From Timema cristinae (Eukaryota; Arthropoda; Insecta; Phasmatodea; Timematidae), in assembly GCA_039000515.1 (NCBI GenBank), contig JBCFYV010000012.1, forward strand, positions 42,782,355 through 42,846,354: a DNA stretch of 64,000 nt, in the 5' to 3' direction. Position 1 is the first letter of the stretch. Each line of letters starts with the position of its first letter. Shown piece by piece: positions 37,402 to 48,047 of this stretch. The position numbers and the translations under genes are program-made. Below the pieces are notes generated by a model. The model ran no database searches, was not told where the DNA came from, and was given only the letters and a program-made list of their open reading frames with translations.

Positions 37402-39189
37402 ATATATATATATATATAGTTAATAATGAATAGTTTTTGAGGCAGTGTGTTAAAGAATTCTCATCATTTTATATTATCAAGTCAATATAGTAAGCATAGT
37501 ATTTATCTTAAAAATGTTAATTCAAGTTTAAATCTAATTATAACTATACAAAAATGTACTCTTGTTTTTATATTTGAATATGATGTATTTTCACTTTCTA
37601 TAATATGTTTTGCAAGTAATTAGAGTAAGCTCTAATAGTGTTGTTTTTTTATTGTATCTTCACGCCAGTCAATGCTTTCCGATTTAATAGCAGATAGAAG
37701 GTAGGTATGAGGAAGATAGAAATATGAGAAGTACCCTCGTTTGCGTGGAAATAGCGGAAAACCTTTTAGGAAAAATTTCCATCAGTACACCGTGTAATTG
37801 ATCGACCGCGGTATGCACATTTTTGTCCTCGATTCATTATTTCATAATACTAATCTTTCTTTCAAAAATGAAGATGAATTATTTAAAAAATAAACACTCA
37901 TATCTACACAAAAATATATAAATCAATACATTATTTAATCTATATAAAGCCTAGGGCATGAAGCAAGACAAAGGTGCCCGCCTACAACTCGTGAATCTCA
38001 AAACAAATTATGTTAGTGGGTTTGAAAAAAACCCAAAGTAAAGATGCCAAGGAACAATGAATTTTTTTCATGATTTACTTCGAGGTCTTTTGCTATTACT
38101 AGTAATGGAGGGAGGAACGGACTGATCCTTCAAAGTCTCTTGTAGAGAGCGATATAGAAGAGAGAAAGAGAAGAATTTATCCTGTTTGCCTCAAGGCTAT
38201 CAGTGTGTCACTTTCTGGTGTTTGAGAACGCAAGCGATCCTAGCGGCGAGATAATTTTTACTCACCAAAGCTCTTCAGTTTTATTAGCTGGGCTGGTGAC
38301 TTCTTGTATATGTTACAGGAAAAGTAGATTGTTAGGGAGAGTTGACTCGGCCTAGGTAAAGTCGACTCTTACTAAAAGTATCAGTAAAAGTTGATTGAGA
38401 ATAAACAGAGAATAAACAGATCAATTTTTCCTAGGAAGAGTTAACTATGACTGCTGTGGTTTAGTAAAAGTTGATTCCGCGCTGTTGTTCTCCACATGCA
38501 ATTGTTTTTAATATCCTAGCTATATTTGTTTACTGTTGTTTTCTTTAATCACTCGTCCAGATGTTGCTCTCCACATGCAACTTCACGCGCACATCTTTGT
38601 TTTGAATATCCCAGCTCTATTTGTTTACTGTTGTTTTATTTGATCACTCGTCCAGCTGTTGCTCTCCACATGAAATTATTAACTTACAAAAAATAATCTT
38701 TTTTAATAAACGGTTTCCCCATGACCAAGCAAATAGTTTGACACAATTTTTTATTTGTAGTAAAATAATAAAAATTGACAATAAATTTACAATTATAATA
38801 GTGATATATATTTGTACATGTTAATAAATGAGCCCTAATAATAACATTTCTAAATGTAAACGATTATTTTAAGAAAGTATTAAATTTATGTGAAATCGTT
38901 TTACATAAAAGGTTAGAATAATCAACAGTATGATATTATTATAATGTACATTGTCAGTATTTAGAATTTATTTCAAGTTTATTTTGAAACTAATTAAACT
39001 TAAAATTTAATCTCGTCCGCTGAAGCGTGTTCTGTAACGACTCAAATTGAATTCAAAATTATAGAAATTTTGAAATATATCTCTTAAAATTATGTTTTAT
39101 GTTTTAAGTCAATTTGATTTATTTTGAAGCATGCTCAAATACATACAATTAAAACCAATGTGATTTTATGATGCTATGCTTATTTTTAG
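37402..39189. other. AT-rich DNA upstream of the first receptor exon; SINE relic and small repeats
   Basis: A minus-strand SINE body relic lies near 37730-37830 (CGTTTGCGTGGAAATAGCGG). No upstream receptor exon encoding TM1-TM5 was found in this interval or farther upstream. Confidence 0.4.
38483..38675. repeat. Short tandem repeat, 2-3 copies of an 80-95-bp unit
   Basis: The word TGTTG(C/T)TCTCCACATG occurs at 38483, 38562-38563 and 38657. Between copies lie ATATC(C)CAGCT, TATTTGTTTACTGTTGTTTT and ATCACTCGTCCAG. The copies differ in length by about 15 bp. Confidence 0.7.
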
Positions 39190-39422
39190 TGGAACGAGCT
39201 AGCAGCTCCGCAACAGTAAACGAAGTTGTAATGACAAACAACAATAAGAACGGTCCTGATAGCACTGTCACCCCACCATTGCGGAAACACCGTTTCGTGA
39301 AAAACAGTCATCAAAATCTGGTCACGAGGAACCCTACCCTGGCGACCGTCAAATGCAGTGGTCGCGATAGGAATCAACGCGTCACCACTGTCAAACTTTG
39401 GTTGATAAAAGGAATGGTACAG
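39190..39422 (+). CDS. CCKLR: Cholecystokinin/sulfakinin receptor-like GPCR, exon for start of intracellular loop 3 (partial gene)
   Basis: This is the first of the receptor exons visible here. The product is a rhodopsin-family receptor in the plasma membrane; in insects the family responds to sulfakinin peptides, the CCK/gastrin relatives. The exon has a TTTTTAG acceptor and a CAG|GTAAAA donor. It starts with two bases of a codon and ends in phase 0, so it joins the next exon in frame. Its 77 whole codons are hydrophilic and rich in Asn, Ser, Thr, Lys and Arg (for example NEVVMTNNNKNG), with no membrane segment. This fits the cytoplasmic loop between TM5 and TM6. GC content is much higher than in the flanking introns. 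The assignment depends on the in-frame chain to the TM6-TM7 exon, because this loop is poorly conserved. TM1-TM5 exons were not found and should lie upstream. Confidence 0.75.
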
Positions 39423-40337
39423 GTAAAATAGTTTATTAAAAAAATAAGTATATTTTATTCCAATCTTGTATAAGAAGCTATTCACATTTTATTTGCTCCA
39501 AAATGTAGGAAATTAACTGATATTTTCCATTTAGGTTAACTCGAGTTTAAAGTGCGTAACTATCTTTTCTCGTGGTCCACGTATTATTTAATACCCGTCA
39601 GAACTATTCGTATATTTACACTATTGGGTTAGATATGAAGACCATAAGATGTAAAATAAGTGTATCCGCATTTGTGTGGAGAGTGGTAAAATATTTAGGA
39701 AACAAACACCTCTAGGCATGTGCTATTATTTAATTTGTAAGGTATTTAGCATATCTATCAAGGTTTCGAAATGGCCACAGTGTACTCCTGCTAAATTAAA
39801 CTGATACCTTTCAAAGAAAATGGAGTGTACATGTTTTTAGTAGTGGCTGAAAGTCTTATGTAAAATTTACGAGCAAAATGACATGATCAATTAAACAAAC
39901 GGATTTATTTTAATTTGTGAAAATGATGCATAGAAAAGGATCTAAACATCAGTTATCTGCTGTACGCACTGACTGTTCTAGCCAAAGGGGCTATTCATAT
40001 CTAATCACAGTCATTGTCTGCTACTTATCTATCTAAAACAGTCAATTTCATAAATTGCTATTAATGAAAAGGTTAAGGTTTGAATCTTGGCTTTTGTTCC
40101 AGGGGTGTTTCTTACTAAAAACATTATCTGTTTCTCACGTCCAGTAGATTCGGGTTAGTTTCCTCTTAATTTCACCTTCTTCTTCCCTGGACCATTAGCG
40201 TGAATATACAGGCATCCCGAAGTAAGGCAGTAAGACCTGTAGTAAATAGATAAACTCTTTCTAACTAATAAATGTATGTTTGTGACCTTTTATAAGTTAT
40301 AAAATTATTTATGTTATATATTTTATTACCTCTACAG
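39423..40337 (+). other. Receptor intron (phase 0) with SINE relics
   Basis: It starts GTAAAA and ends CTCTACAG. It contains a decayed minus-strand SINE at about 39570-39730 and a plus-strand SINE body/tail at about 40070-40250 (TTTGAATCTTGG, then ATTCGGGTTAGTTTCC). Confidence 0.7.
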
Positions 40338-40640
40338 GTAAGACTACCTAAAAGCCGTAACGTTCGAGGCGCAACCTACAAATCCCGACAGCCCGTCTCA
40401 ACGCACGTCCCGATGCCGATATCAACACAGACGCAGTGCTTGCTACCTCCAGATAACACGAGACTGACGGCTGGTGTCAGTACATCGTTGCCGGATGACG
40501 CCTGCGCTAAAGACGCGCCCGAAAGTAATTCAACGACCTGCGACGAGACGTCCGTGGAGGCCAATGTCAGTTCGTACACATTCTCTAGACAAGCTATCCG
40601 ATCCAACTACATGGACAAGAGCATAGAGGCGAAGAAAAAG
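40338..40640 (+). CDS. CCKLR: Cholecystokinin/sulfakinin receptor-like GPCR, exon for rest of intracellular loop 3
   Basis: An exon of exactly 101 codons, phase 0 at both ends, with acceptor CTCTACAG and donor AAAAAG|GTTTGT. It encodes the second, longer part of the third intracellular loop: a Pro/Thr/Ser/Asp-rich linker, then a conserved membrane-proximal end, IRSNYMDKSIEAKKK. In CCK and sulfakinin receptors the basic EAKKK/EAKKR run sits just before TM6, and here it joins VIRM of the next exon without a break. The two loop exons add up to about 178 residues, long for the family, and carry many possible Ser/Thr phosphorylation sites. The exon stands out as a GC-rich island in an AT-rich intron landscape. 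Confidence 0.9.
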
Positions 40641-41632
40641 GTTTGTGTTTTTCTCTCTCTTCTAGATACACTTTGTTTTTGAAATTCCCGTCCTACTTCC
40701 TTAATGACCTTATACACTATTGTTATAGGGATATAGATGGATGAGCTTGGTTTATATGTATCTGCATTTGTGGGGAGGAATAAGGAAACAACATAAGAAA
40801 ATAATACTCTTAAATAAATCTAGCTGATATTCGAGTCCTAACCTCACCATCACCGGCATTTAAACAAGATGATATTGATATTTGGTCTATGCTCTCACCG
40901 GTCTAATACCCTCCAATCATCCTCTCCAGCTATTTACACGTGATGCGATAGAAATGAAGAGGGTTCACGGTGGAGGAAATTATCCCGCATTATGTGAAAA
41001 GGGTGTTGGAAGCACTATAGTAAAATATCTTATATAAAACCTCTCTCATTAATCTGACCAGGCCTCGAACCCCAACCTTACTTTCACTATCACATCAAAC
41101 TAGATGAGACTGTTAACTGTATTATGCCCTCTATTGCACTCTTTATTACACTCATTTCATTAAGTAAATTTGTTTTGGGAAAAGAGAACTTCTTCTATGA
41201 TTAAAAAAGACTATCTACAAAGCAATACAAACCATTCACAGGACAAAATTTACCAGCACCAGTGGTCTCAAACTCACTTAGATTTTTGGGCTCGAAACTA
41301 TACTTATTGGTGGGAAAGTTCAATTTCGAAACTTACTTTTTTGTGTTTTTTCTCACTCTTCATTTACCTTAATGTGGGTTCAATTCCTCTAGTTACATTC
41401 CTTATACTTATGTTATAAGTAAAACCATTTTATAACCTTAGTAAAATATATTATTTTATTGAGTTTGTCATACCCTGACTAATGTTGGGATGCTTGTTTT
41501 GGCTTACATAACTCGAGGGGACACACGGGTTAAGAAAAGCTTGCTAGCTGGAGGTAATGAACTATAAACGTTAAAGGGGAATGCTGACTACTCAAAACAA
41601 CGTCTTGATCTAACAAGTGTAACATGAGTTAA

Positions 41633-41633
<1 letters not shown>

Positions 41634-41713
<80 letters not shown>

Positions 41714-41978
41714 GCACCACGTCTTACTACCCATTCGGGTTATACGCACTTACGCTAATGTGTAATGGTAGGGTGATTATGAGATGAAATGAAGGACCTA
41801 CAGTTTAACGTGGAATCCGAACCACGGTGGAGGCCTGGCATTCCCCACATTCACAAGATGTCTTGTCAGAGGTGGAGGAAAGGTTTGGTAATCAGATAAA
41901 TCTGTGCCGGGACCGAGGCTTGAACCCCGACCGCCAGCACAGAAGTCTGACACCTTACCCCTAGACCACCAGGTCACC
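41634..41978 (-). mobile_element. SINE family A, full-length copy with long ATT tail
   Basis: The inverse copy starts with about 75 bp of ATT repeats, then AGCACCACGTCTTACTACCC, and ends with the complete head (inverse GGTGACCTGGTGGTCTAGGG). AACATGAGTTAAA (41621-41633) and AACAAGAGTTAAA (41979-41991) form a 13-bp target duplication with one mismatch. The long tail and low divergence suggest a recent insertion into the receptor intron. Confidence 0.9.
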
Positions 41979-42089
41979 AACAAGAGTTAAAGATGTTAAG
42001 ATTTCGTGAGTGTGTACAGACATACAAATTGGAAGAATTCATTTACATACTATAAACAACCATTAATAAAATATTTATTTCCCGTGTTG

Positions 42090-42960
42090 ACGTCGCTTGA
42101 AACAATGTTGGCAGTCAGGTTGTACACTACCATTACCTTTAACGTATATTGAAAGCTTCATTTACAGTGCTTTTGTTAGTTTACTTAATTTTTATTTTTA
42201 CGATGATAAATTTAAACTTTTTCTTTTGGTGTTCATTACAACAATGCTTCACGTAAGAGAATCACTGTTAGCGTGCTTAAATTTAGCTATGTTTTCAGTT
42301 ATCTTTTGGTTTGGAACGTAAATTGTGCATATTTAATTATATTTCTTTGATAATAAATCAAAACTATTCATCTTGGTGTTCATTGTAACAATGCCTCCAC
42401 GTCAGATATAAATTTCTATTGTGCTTGCATTTTCGCCCTAAATATAGTTGTTTATTTTCAATCATTTTATGAAGTTACTTGTGAACTTGATTTAATTATG
42501 TTTCATTGATATTAAATCTAAACTATTTCTTTGATAATCAATTTAAACATTATATTAACGTACGACACCAATGTTGGCTTGCATTGGCATCTTAAATTTA
42601 AGTATTATTTCAATATTTTATAGTTTTTCATGTTAATTGTGTTGATTTGGTTTTGATTCTTTGATAATAAGTTAAGAATATTTTGTTGTTTATTGCAACA
42701 ATGTTTACATGTAAAAGACCCATTGTTATCGTGCTTACACTAGTTTAATTAATTTTGAAATTTTCAGTTATTTTAGGGCTTTTTATCTCAATTAAATTTA
42801 TTAAGTTTCTTTTCTTCTGTAGTAAATTTAATTACTTTTTGGGTTTTCATTGCAATAATTTCCCCAGGTAGGAGGGCTACTCTTAGCGTGCTTGTATTGG
42901 CATCTTATAATTAGGAAGGTTTTCAGTATTTTCATGGTGTTTCTAGTGAATTAGGTTTAT
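42090..42960. repeat. Diverged tandem array, about six ~150-bp units
   Basis: The anchor (T)CATTGCAACAATG and variants recur at about 42098, 42233, 42380, 42546, 42691 and 42846. Most are followed by TGTTAGCGTGCTT-like and TTTTCAGTTATTTT-like blocks, then TTTGATAATAAATT. Spacing is 135-166 bp. Copies are heavily diverged, as in an old satellite-like array. It lies wholly within the receptor intron. Confidence 0.65.
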
Positions 42961-45900
42961 TTTTCTTTGTTTTTTGGTACTAAATTAACAGCAAAATAAT
43001 TTTATTTTATGTTATAGGGCGTTTAAAACAGAATGCTTTTTTCAATTTACTTATTTTTTGTTTCTTAGATTAGTAAATCTATTAACCAAATATAACATTT
43101 TTGTCTGTACGTTTAAATTTTTCGGATATATTTCATCAAGCTATCTCATCAGCGAACGAAATGGTTTCAAAAAAATTTAGTCGTAAGCAATGAACATACG
43201 TCGCAACTGGTATTGCGAATAAATAAGATGGATCGTGATATGAGCTTGGGCCAGAAGAGGGAAGGGATGAATGCTATATGATGATGTTTCATCTTGAATA
43301 TTCGTAGGCACAAAAAACACTACTCTCGACCAAGTTTAATTATTTTCTGGAATTTTAGGTTATCGAATGTGTTTAGGTATTGTTTAATTTGAGTGAAGCC
43401 ATGGGAAAATAATAGTTCGTAAATAAATGGTGTTAGCTTATATCTTATTTGGTATATTTGTTCTATATTATATTACAATCCCAACATAAATACTCCTTCC
43501 CTAGAAAATATTATCTTTTAAAATTGTCAAGTATATTTTTAATCATAAGCCTAGCTGATCCAATTTAATATACAATCGGATTAAGCATAAAAATAACAAC
43601 CTATAGCCACCATAATCCATCTAAGTTTACATTTATAATTTATTTCTTTGATACAAAAATCCACTTTAAGAAGCTCACAATCACAACTTTAATAATATGG
43701 TACATTGTCTTCTGAACACATTAATGCTGTGTGACTCATGACGCCACGGGCTACGAAAACAGCTATATCTAGCTGACACACAATACTTAAAACAACCTCG
43801 CATGTTGCACGTAGTATATATATAGATATAATATAAATATGTATTAATAATTTACATATATCAATAAATATTGGACGCTATTATGAAATAGTTCCTAATA
43901 TTATAAAAATGCAGTTGATGTATAAATACAAATGTTTTGAATCTAGATTTTAAACAAATAAAGTATCACAAGTCCTCTGATATTTCGCTGGGCCTTACTT
44001 TAAACCATGCGATTAGGACAGGCAAGAAATTTGACTCAAGCAATTTTTCACCTTGGTACGAATAATAGTTAAGACAATTAAGACTATAATTTTATTTATA
44101 GTGTAATTATTGTTTAAGTTTGTATATTAAAAAGATATTGGTTAACACTTTGGGGAATGTCTGGACTCACTTCGAAAATTTTCACTTTCCTTGACAGCGT
44201 TCTTCTTCTCTTTTTATCCACAAATTTCTTTAGGAAAACTGCCACACAATGTAACACTTGTTTATCCTCTTCTCAAATAGGAAACGAGAAATTGGAATTG
44301 CAATATCCAAGAAGAGGCGTATGGCCTCGATAGTTTGTCTTGAGCTGATAAGAGTATTTCTCCCAACTACTTTTCTTGAAATTTCCCTGCTATCTTAACA
44401 AGAACTTTCATTCTTGCACGAGAAAACGAAATATCTTTGTACCCTTATGTAAGCACCATCGTCCCAGTTGGACGATATCTCGCTTAAGAACCGAGGAGGT
44501 CCCTAGTGGCTTCCTAGCATTTTATTTCTCTTTCAGTTATACAGGACGTCACACAACATGGTAACACTGCTTTTGGGAGTTGAGGGACGAAAGCATATTT
44601 AAGTTTCCCGAAATTTAAATAAGTGAGTTTTGGTTAGTCATACCCGGAACTGATGATCTTTTGAGGAAGTTGTTCCACTAGGCCTATCTAAGGTTGTCGT
44701 GGGATTATGAGTTGGATGAATGATTACGCGCTTAAATTATTCTTAAATTCAATCGGAACATTAATAATTAAAAAGTTTATGTTAAAGTATATGAGTAAAA
44801 TGTTTAGTGAGGTCACATTTTATGTAAAAACGAAAGATTTGAGTTGCGTTGGTGAAAATCGTCCTTTTAAATACCAACCATTTTGTGAACTGCGGAGATA
44901 GGCCCACGAAAAATCACACTTTATCACGTGTACCACCCTAACGAAAAGAAATTAAATATATTATTGGTGGTAAACACAAAATATTTTAAAATTAAAACAT
45001 AAATATATTAAAATAAATATATTGTATACAAACAAAACTCAAATGGGTGACTTATTGATCAAGGACCCGTATAACATAAACAAATTATTCTTGGAGCCAA
45101 CCATTCTGGATTTGAAATTTTAGTCCATGAACAAGTACTCTTTGCACTATTGAAGCGTTACTATGTGCAGCAGCTTTAAGTTTTTTTTAATGACCACTCA
45201 TAAGCTTCTGACGAACATTATTGGACTTAGTTGTGAACATTATTTAGAAGGTTCCACAAACTTTAAATTGTATTCAATTTTATTCACGGTGTTTTCAAAG
45301 ATTTAACTTCACGGGATGTAAAATAAAATTGAATCCGATTGTTATGGAGTTAGTTATAAACGGTATTGCACTAACTATATGTTATGTCAATAACATAAAA
45401 AAGAGAGGGGAAAATGGAAGAATTGTGGGCAGCTACCAACTTACCTAGAGTTGAGGACGAAATAAGAAGAATATAGATAACAATTAATACGATAATAATA
45501 AATCAAGATACCAACACGTATCTAATTGATTATTTTACTATTCGTCCCTTAGAAACCTAATCTTTCACAAAGGGTAATAGGGTTTTCAGTTTTCATCTTA
45601 ATTTAACTCACTATATTTGTGATGTGGGACGAGAAAAGGGACCTTATCTTCACCAAGCAAATATTTCAAGATGGCCGATAATAGTGATTTGGGTCAAAAT
45701 ATAATTGTTTTAGATTATTGCAGAAAACTCTACCCACACTCTCTTGTAACCGGATATTGGTTTTAGTCGATATTTTAAATCCTAGATAGCAGAGAAAGAA
45801 TTTTGGTTCTTGTCTTTAAATAATGCAAAACTTTAACCTTTGTTTTCTCAAAACGCGATTTTTTCAACTTCTGGTTTCAAATGAGATTAACTCTCCCAAT

Positions 45901-46191
45901 TCTTGAAATATGTTTACATATTTTACATCCCATTATTCAGCAATGTGTGCTATTTCCAGTTATACTAATAAATATCTGCCTGGGAAGATAAAATTCCTTT
46001 TCCAACGCTGCGTCTCATTTTATTGTCAATTCGTTTATCATACCACAGCCTTGCAAATCCATAGCCTCACTTGACTTAATTTTACTCATATTTATTTTCT
46101 TCCATCAGCTTTAATTTATAATGTTTATGACTCGAATAGTGGATTTGATGCCGTGGCATCTTTGGGATTCCATGATAATTGTATATTCTAG

Positions 46192-46436
46192 GTGATCCGC
46201 ATGCTCTTCGTGGTGGTGGCAGAGTTCTTCGTGTGCTGGGCGCCACTCCACGTATTGAACACGTGGTATCTCTTCAGTCCCGAGGTGGTCTACAAGCACG
46301 TTGGCAGCACGGGGGTGTCTCTGGTCCAACTATTGGCCTATATCAGCTCCTGTTGCAACCCCATCACATACTGCTTCATGAACAGGAAGTTCCGGCAATC
46401 CTTCCTAGGAATATTTGACTGCTACCACTGTCTAGG
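46192..46436 (+). CDS. CCKLR: Cholecystokinin/sulfakinin receptor-like GPCR, TM6-TM7 exon
   Basis: This exon identifies the gene. TM6 reads RMLFVVVAEFFVCWAPL, with the class A CWxP motif as CWAP. Extracellular loop 3 is NTWYLFSPEVVYKHVGSTG. TM7 reads VSLVQLLAYISSCCNPITY, with NPxxY as NPITY, followed by the helix-8 start CFMNRKFRQSF and a Cys pair (CYHC) suited to palmitoylation. The NPITYCFMN-KFR block and the SSCCNP context are typical of CCK/sulfakinin receptors. The acceptor is GTATATTCTAG and the donor is CTAGG|GTGAGC. The exon starts in phase 0 and leaves two bases (GG). If the donor were not used, a TGA at 46438-46440 would end the protein just after the Cys pair. A related neuropeptide receptor is the main alternative, but the CCK type fits best. 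Confidence 0.93.
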
Positions 46437-46829
46437 GTGAGCCTCTTGTTCAAACTTAACCTTTTATAAGTTTATAGAAGTATAAGACATATTTTTTTTC
46501 TTTATTAACAACTTTTTAGACTGTACGTCCGTTCAGTATTAATAAACTAATGTATTGAGAGAATATAAACTCACCCGCACTTACATGATATAAAAATTTA
46601 GCTTCACGATTTAGGAAAAACACCTCAAAACATGCATCAATGTCAAATCCAACCTCTCCATCCCCAGCATAGTAGAATAAACAAGCTTAAAGTTTAGCTT
46701 CCGTGCCTATCGGTGCGAATTGCCAGCTTCCAACTAAAACTAAATGTGTAAAAAAATCAAACATATAAGAGAATCATAATAGGATATAAGAGAATCATAA
46801 TAGGCCTACTTAATGACTCAAATATTGAT

Positions 46830-47070
46830 TGAACCACTTTGGTGGAAGCATGGTCCATGTCATCTATCGGCAATGACCATGGTAGGAATCTCATTCGGAT
46901 TTACTGAGGGTAGTTTTTCTTACATGGTTTTCCAATATCACTCCACGCAAGTATAGGTAAGCTTAATATAAATTCAATCTTCCTCATCCCTAACACACTA
47001 ACGTAACTAGGTCGTATGCGTGTAATTGTTTAACCTAAACAAGTAATGAGGCCCTGTATTAAAAATGAAT
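46830..47070 (+). mobile_element. Degenerate SINE copy
   Basis: It has GAGGGTAGTTTTTCTTACATGG and CCACGCAAGTATAGGTAAGC in place of the family B body words, then a decayed tail (TTTAACCTAAACAAGTAATGAG). The head is eroded and there is no target duplication. Confidence 0.5.
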
Positions 47071-47271
47071 ACATTTTTTTTAGCCTTAAACATCTAAAAT
47101 TTAATAGTGATGTGGATTTTTTTGAATAAATTTTTATGAGTAATTATTTTGTTAGTAACTATGTAAATACAGCAACAAATATCCGTTGATTTTTAATTTA
47201 GCTATATGCTAATAACGATATATATTTTCTAACTGTCAAAACTAACATAGACCTAATTACTTTAATTTTAG

Positions 47272-47380
47272 GAATATATTCCACGTGGTTAACGGTGTAC
47301 AAAATCCAATGAAGTATGCTAGTAACTTAGATGAAAATGGGGTTGCGAATAAAATCACTACTCTTTGCCTTGTTAACTGA
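47272..47380 (+). CDS. CCKLR: Alternative last exon of the receptor (candidate)
   Basis: After a good polypyrimidine tract and TTTTAG acceptor, one base completes the GG| codon left by the TM7 exon. The frame then runs 35 codons to a TGA at 47378-47380: GNIFHVVNGVQNPM at the start and ITTLCLVN at the end. Phase and stop are consistent with a terminal exon giving a short cytoplasmic tail. Against it, the exon is AT-rich, unlike the other receptor exons, and the peptide has no family hallmark. It competes with 51055-51202; the two could also be alternative C-termini. Confidence 0.35.
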
Positions 47381-47549
47381 TGTAAAACCACTCCCTAACG
47401 TATCATAATTGGTCCACCCCATCAGTTTGCTTATAGGCTGCATTCTTTACTAATGCGTCAAACCACCTCCCATTGATTTATTGATAGTTCCATATGCTCT
47501 ACAAATTTTGTCAGAATTTCTTTAGGATATTTTAATATATTATTAACTA

Positions 47550-47780
47550 TCTGGCACCTCAGCCCAGTCAAAAGCGCGTCTCTCTCTACTAACCTTAGGA
47601 TCCCAGGTTAAACTCCCGACATGGCCAAACAATTTATCATTGGTGAAATGTGGGCTTGCACTTTCAAAGTGATAAGTATAGACGGCTGGGGACTGGATGC
47701 TGTGCATGTCCTAATCTTAAGTTAGATTATAAGGCATATGAAGCTATACCAGGCCTAGCAAGCCGGTAGTGGAAAATACA
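47550..47780 (+). mobile_element. tRNA-headed SINE of a further family, degenerate
   Basis: A head ATGGCACCTCAGCCCAGT-like block and GATCCCAGGTTAAACTCCCG (B-box-like) lead to AACAATTTATCATTGGTGAA and a body ending AAGTTAGATTATAAGGCATA. A related relic lies at about 34350-34490. It differs from families A-C except for a final CCGGTAGT-like word. Confidence 0.4.
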
Positions 47781-47794
47781 TGACTCGAATAAAA

Positions 47795-48047
47795 TTATTA
47801 TTATTATTATTATTATTATTGGCATCACGTCTTACTACCCGTTTTGGTTACACGCACTTACGCTAATATGTAATGGTAGGTGATTGTGAGATGAAATGGA
47901 GGAGCCACAGTTTAAATTGGAATCCAAACCACGGAGGAGGCCTGACATTCCCCACATTCACAAGCTGTGATTAATACACGTCTTGTCAGAGGGGAAGGAA
48001 GGGTTTGGTAGTTTTGTGCCGGGACCGAGGATTGAACCCCGGATGGA
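47795..48047 (-). mobile_element. SINE family A, older subfamily, 5'-truncated, with target duplication
   Basis: ATT repeats, then GGCATCACGTCTTACTACCC through CCGGGACCGAGGATTGAACC in inverse order. The tRNA-like head is cut short after the B box. TCGAATAAAA flanks it at 47785-47794 and 48048-48057. It keeps the mid-body GTGATTAATACACG block, like the copy at 32638. Confidence 0.85.

Larger units (their letters stand above)
40641..46191 (+). other. Receptor intron, ~5.6 kb, repeat-rich
   Basis: The intron (GTTTGT ... TTCTAG, phase 0) holds SINE relics at about 40680-40880 and 41270-41420, a full SINE A copy, a ~150-bp tandem array (both listed separately), and otherwise AT-rich sequence. Small open frames at 44376-44564 and 44707-44901 have no recognisable domain. 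Confidence 0.7.

Noticed and set aside
41798..41983. 61-codon minus frame
   Set aside because: It lies entirely within SINE family A and is not coding.
46111..46418. Open frames on the minus strand and in a second plus frame over the TM6-TM7 exon
   Set aside because: They are shadows of the receptor exon, whose frame has clear GPCR motifs.
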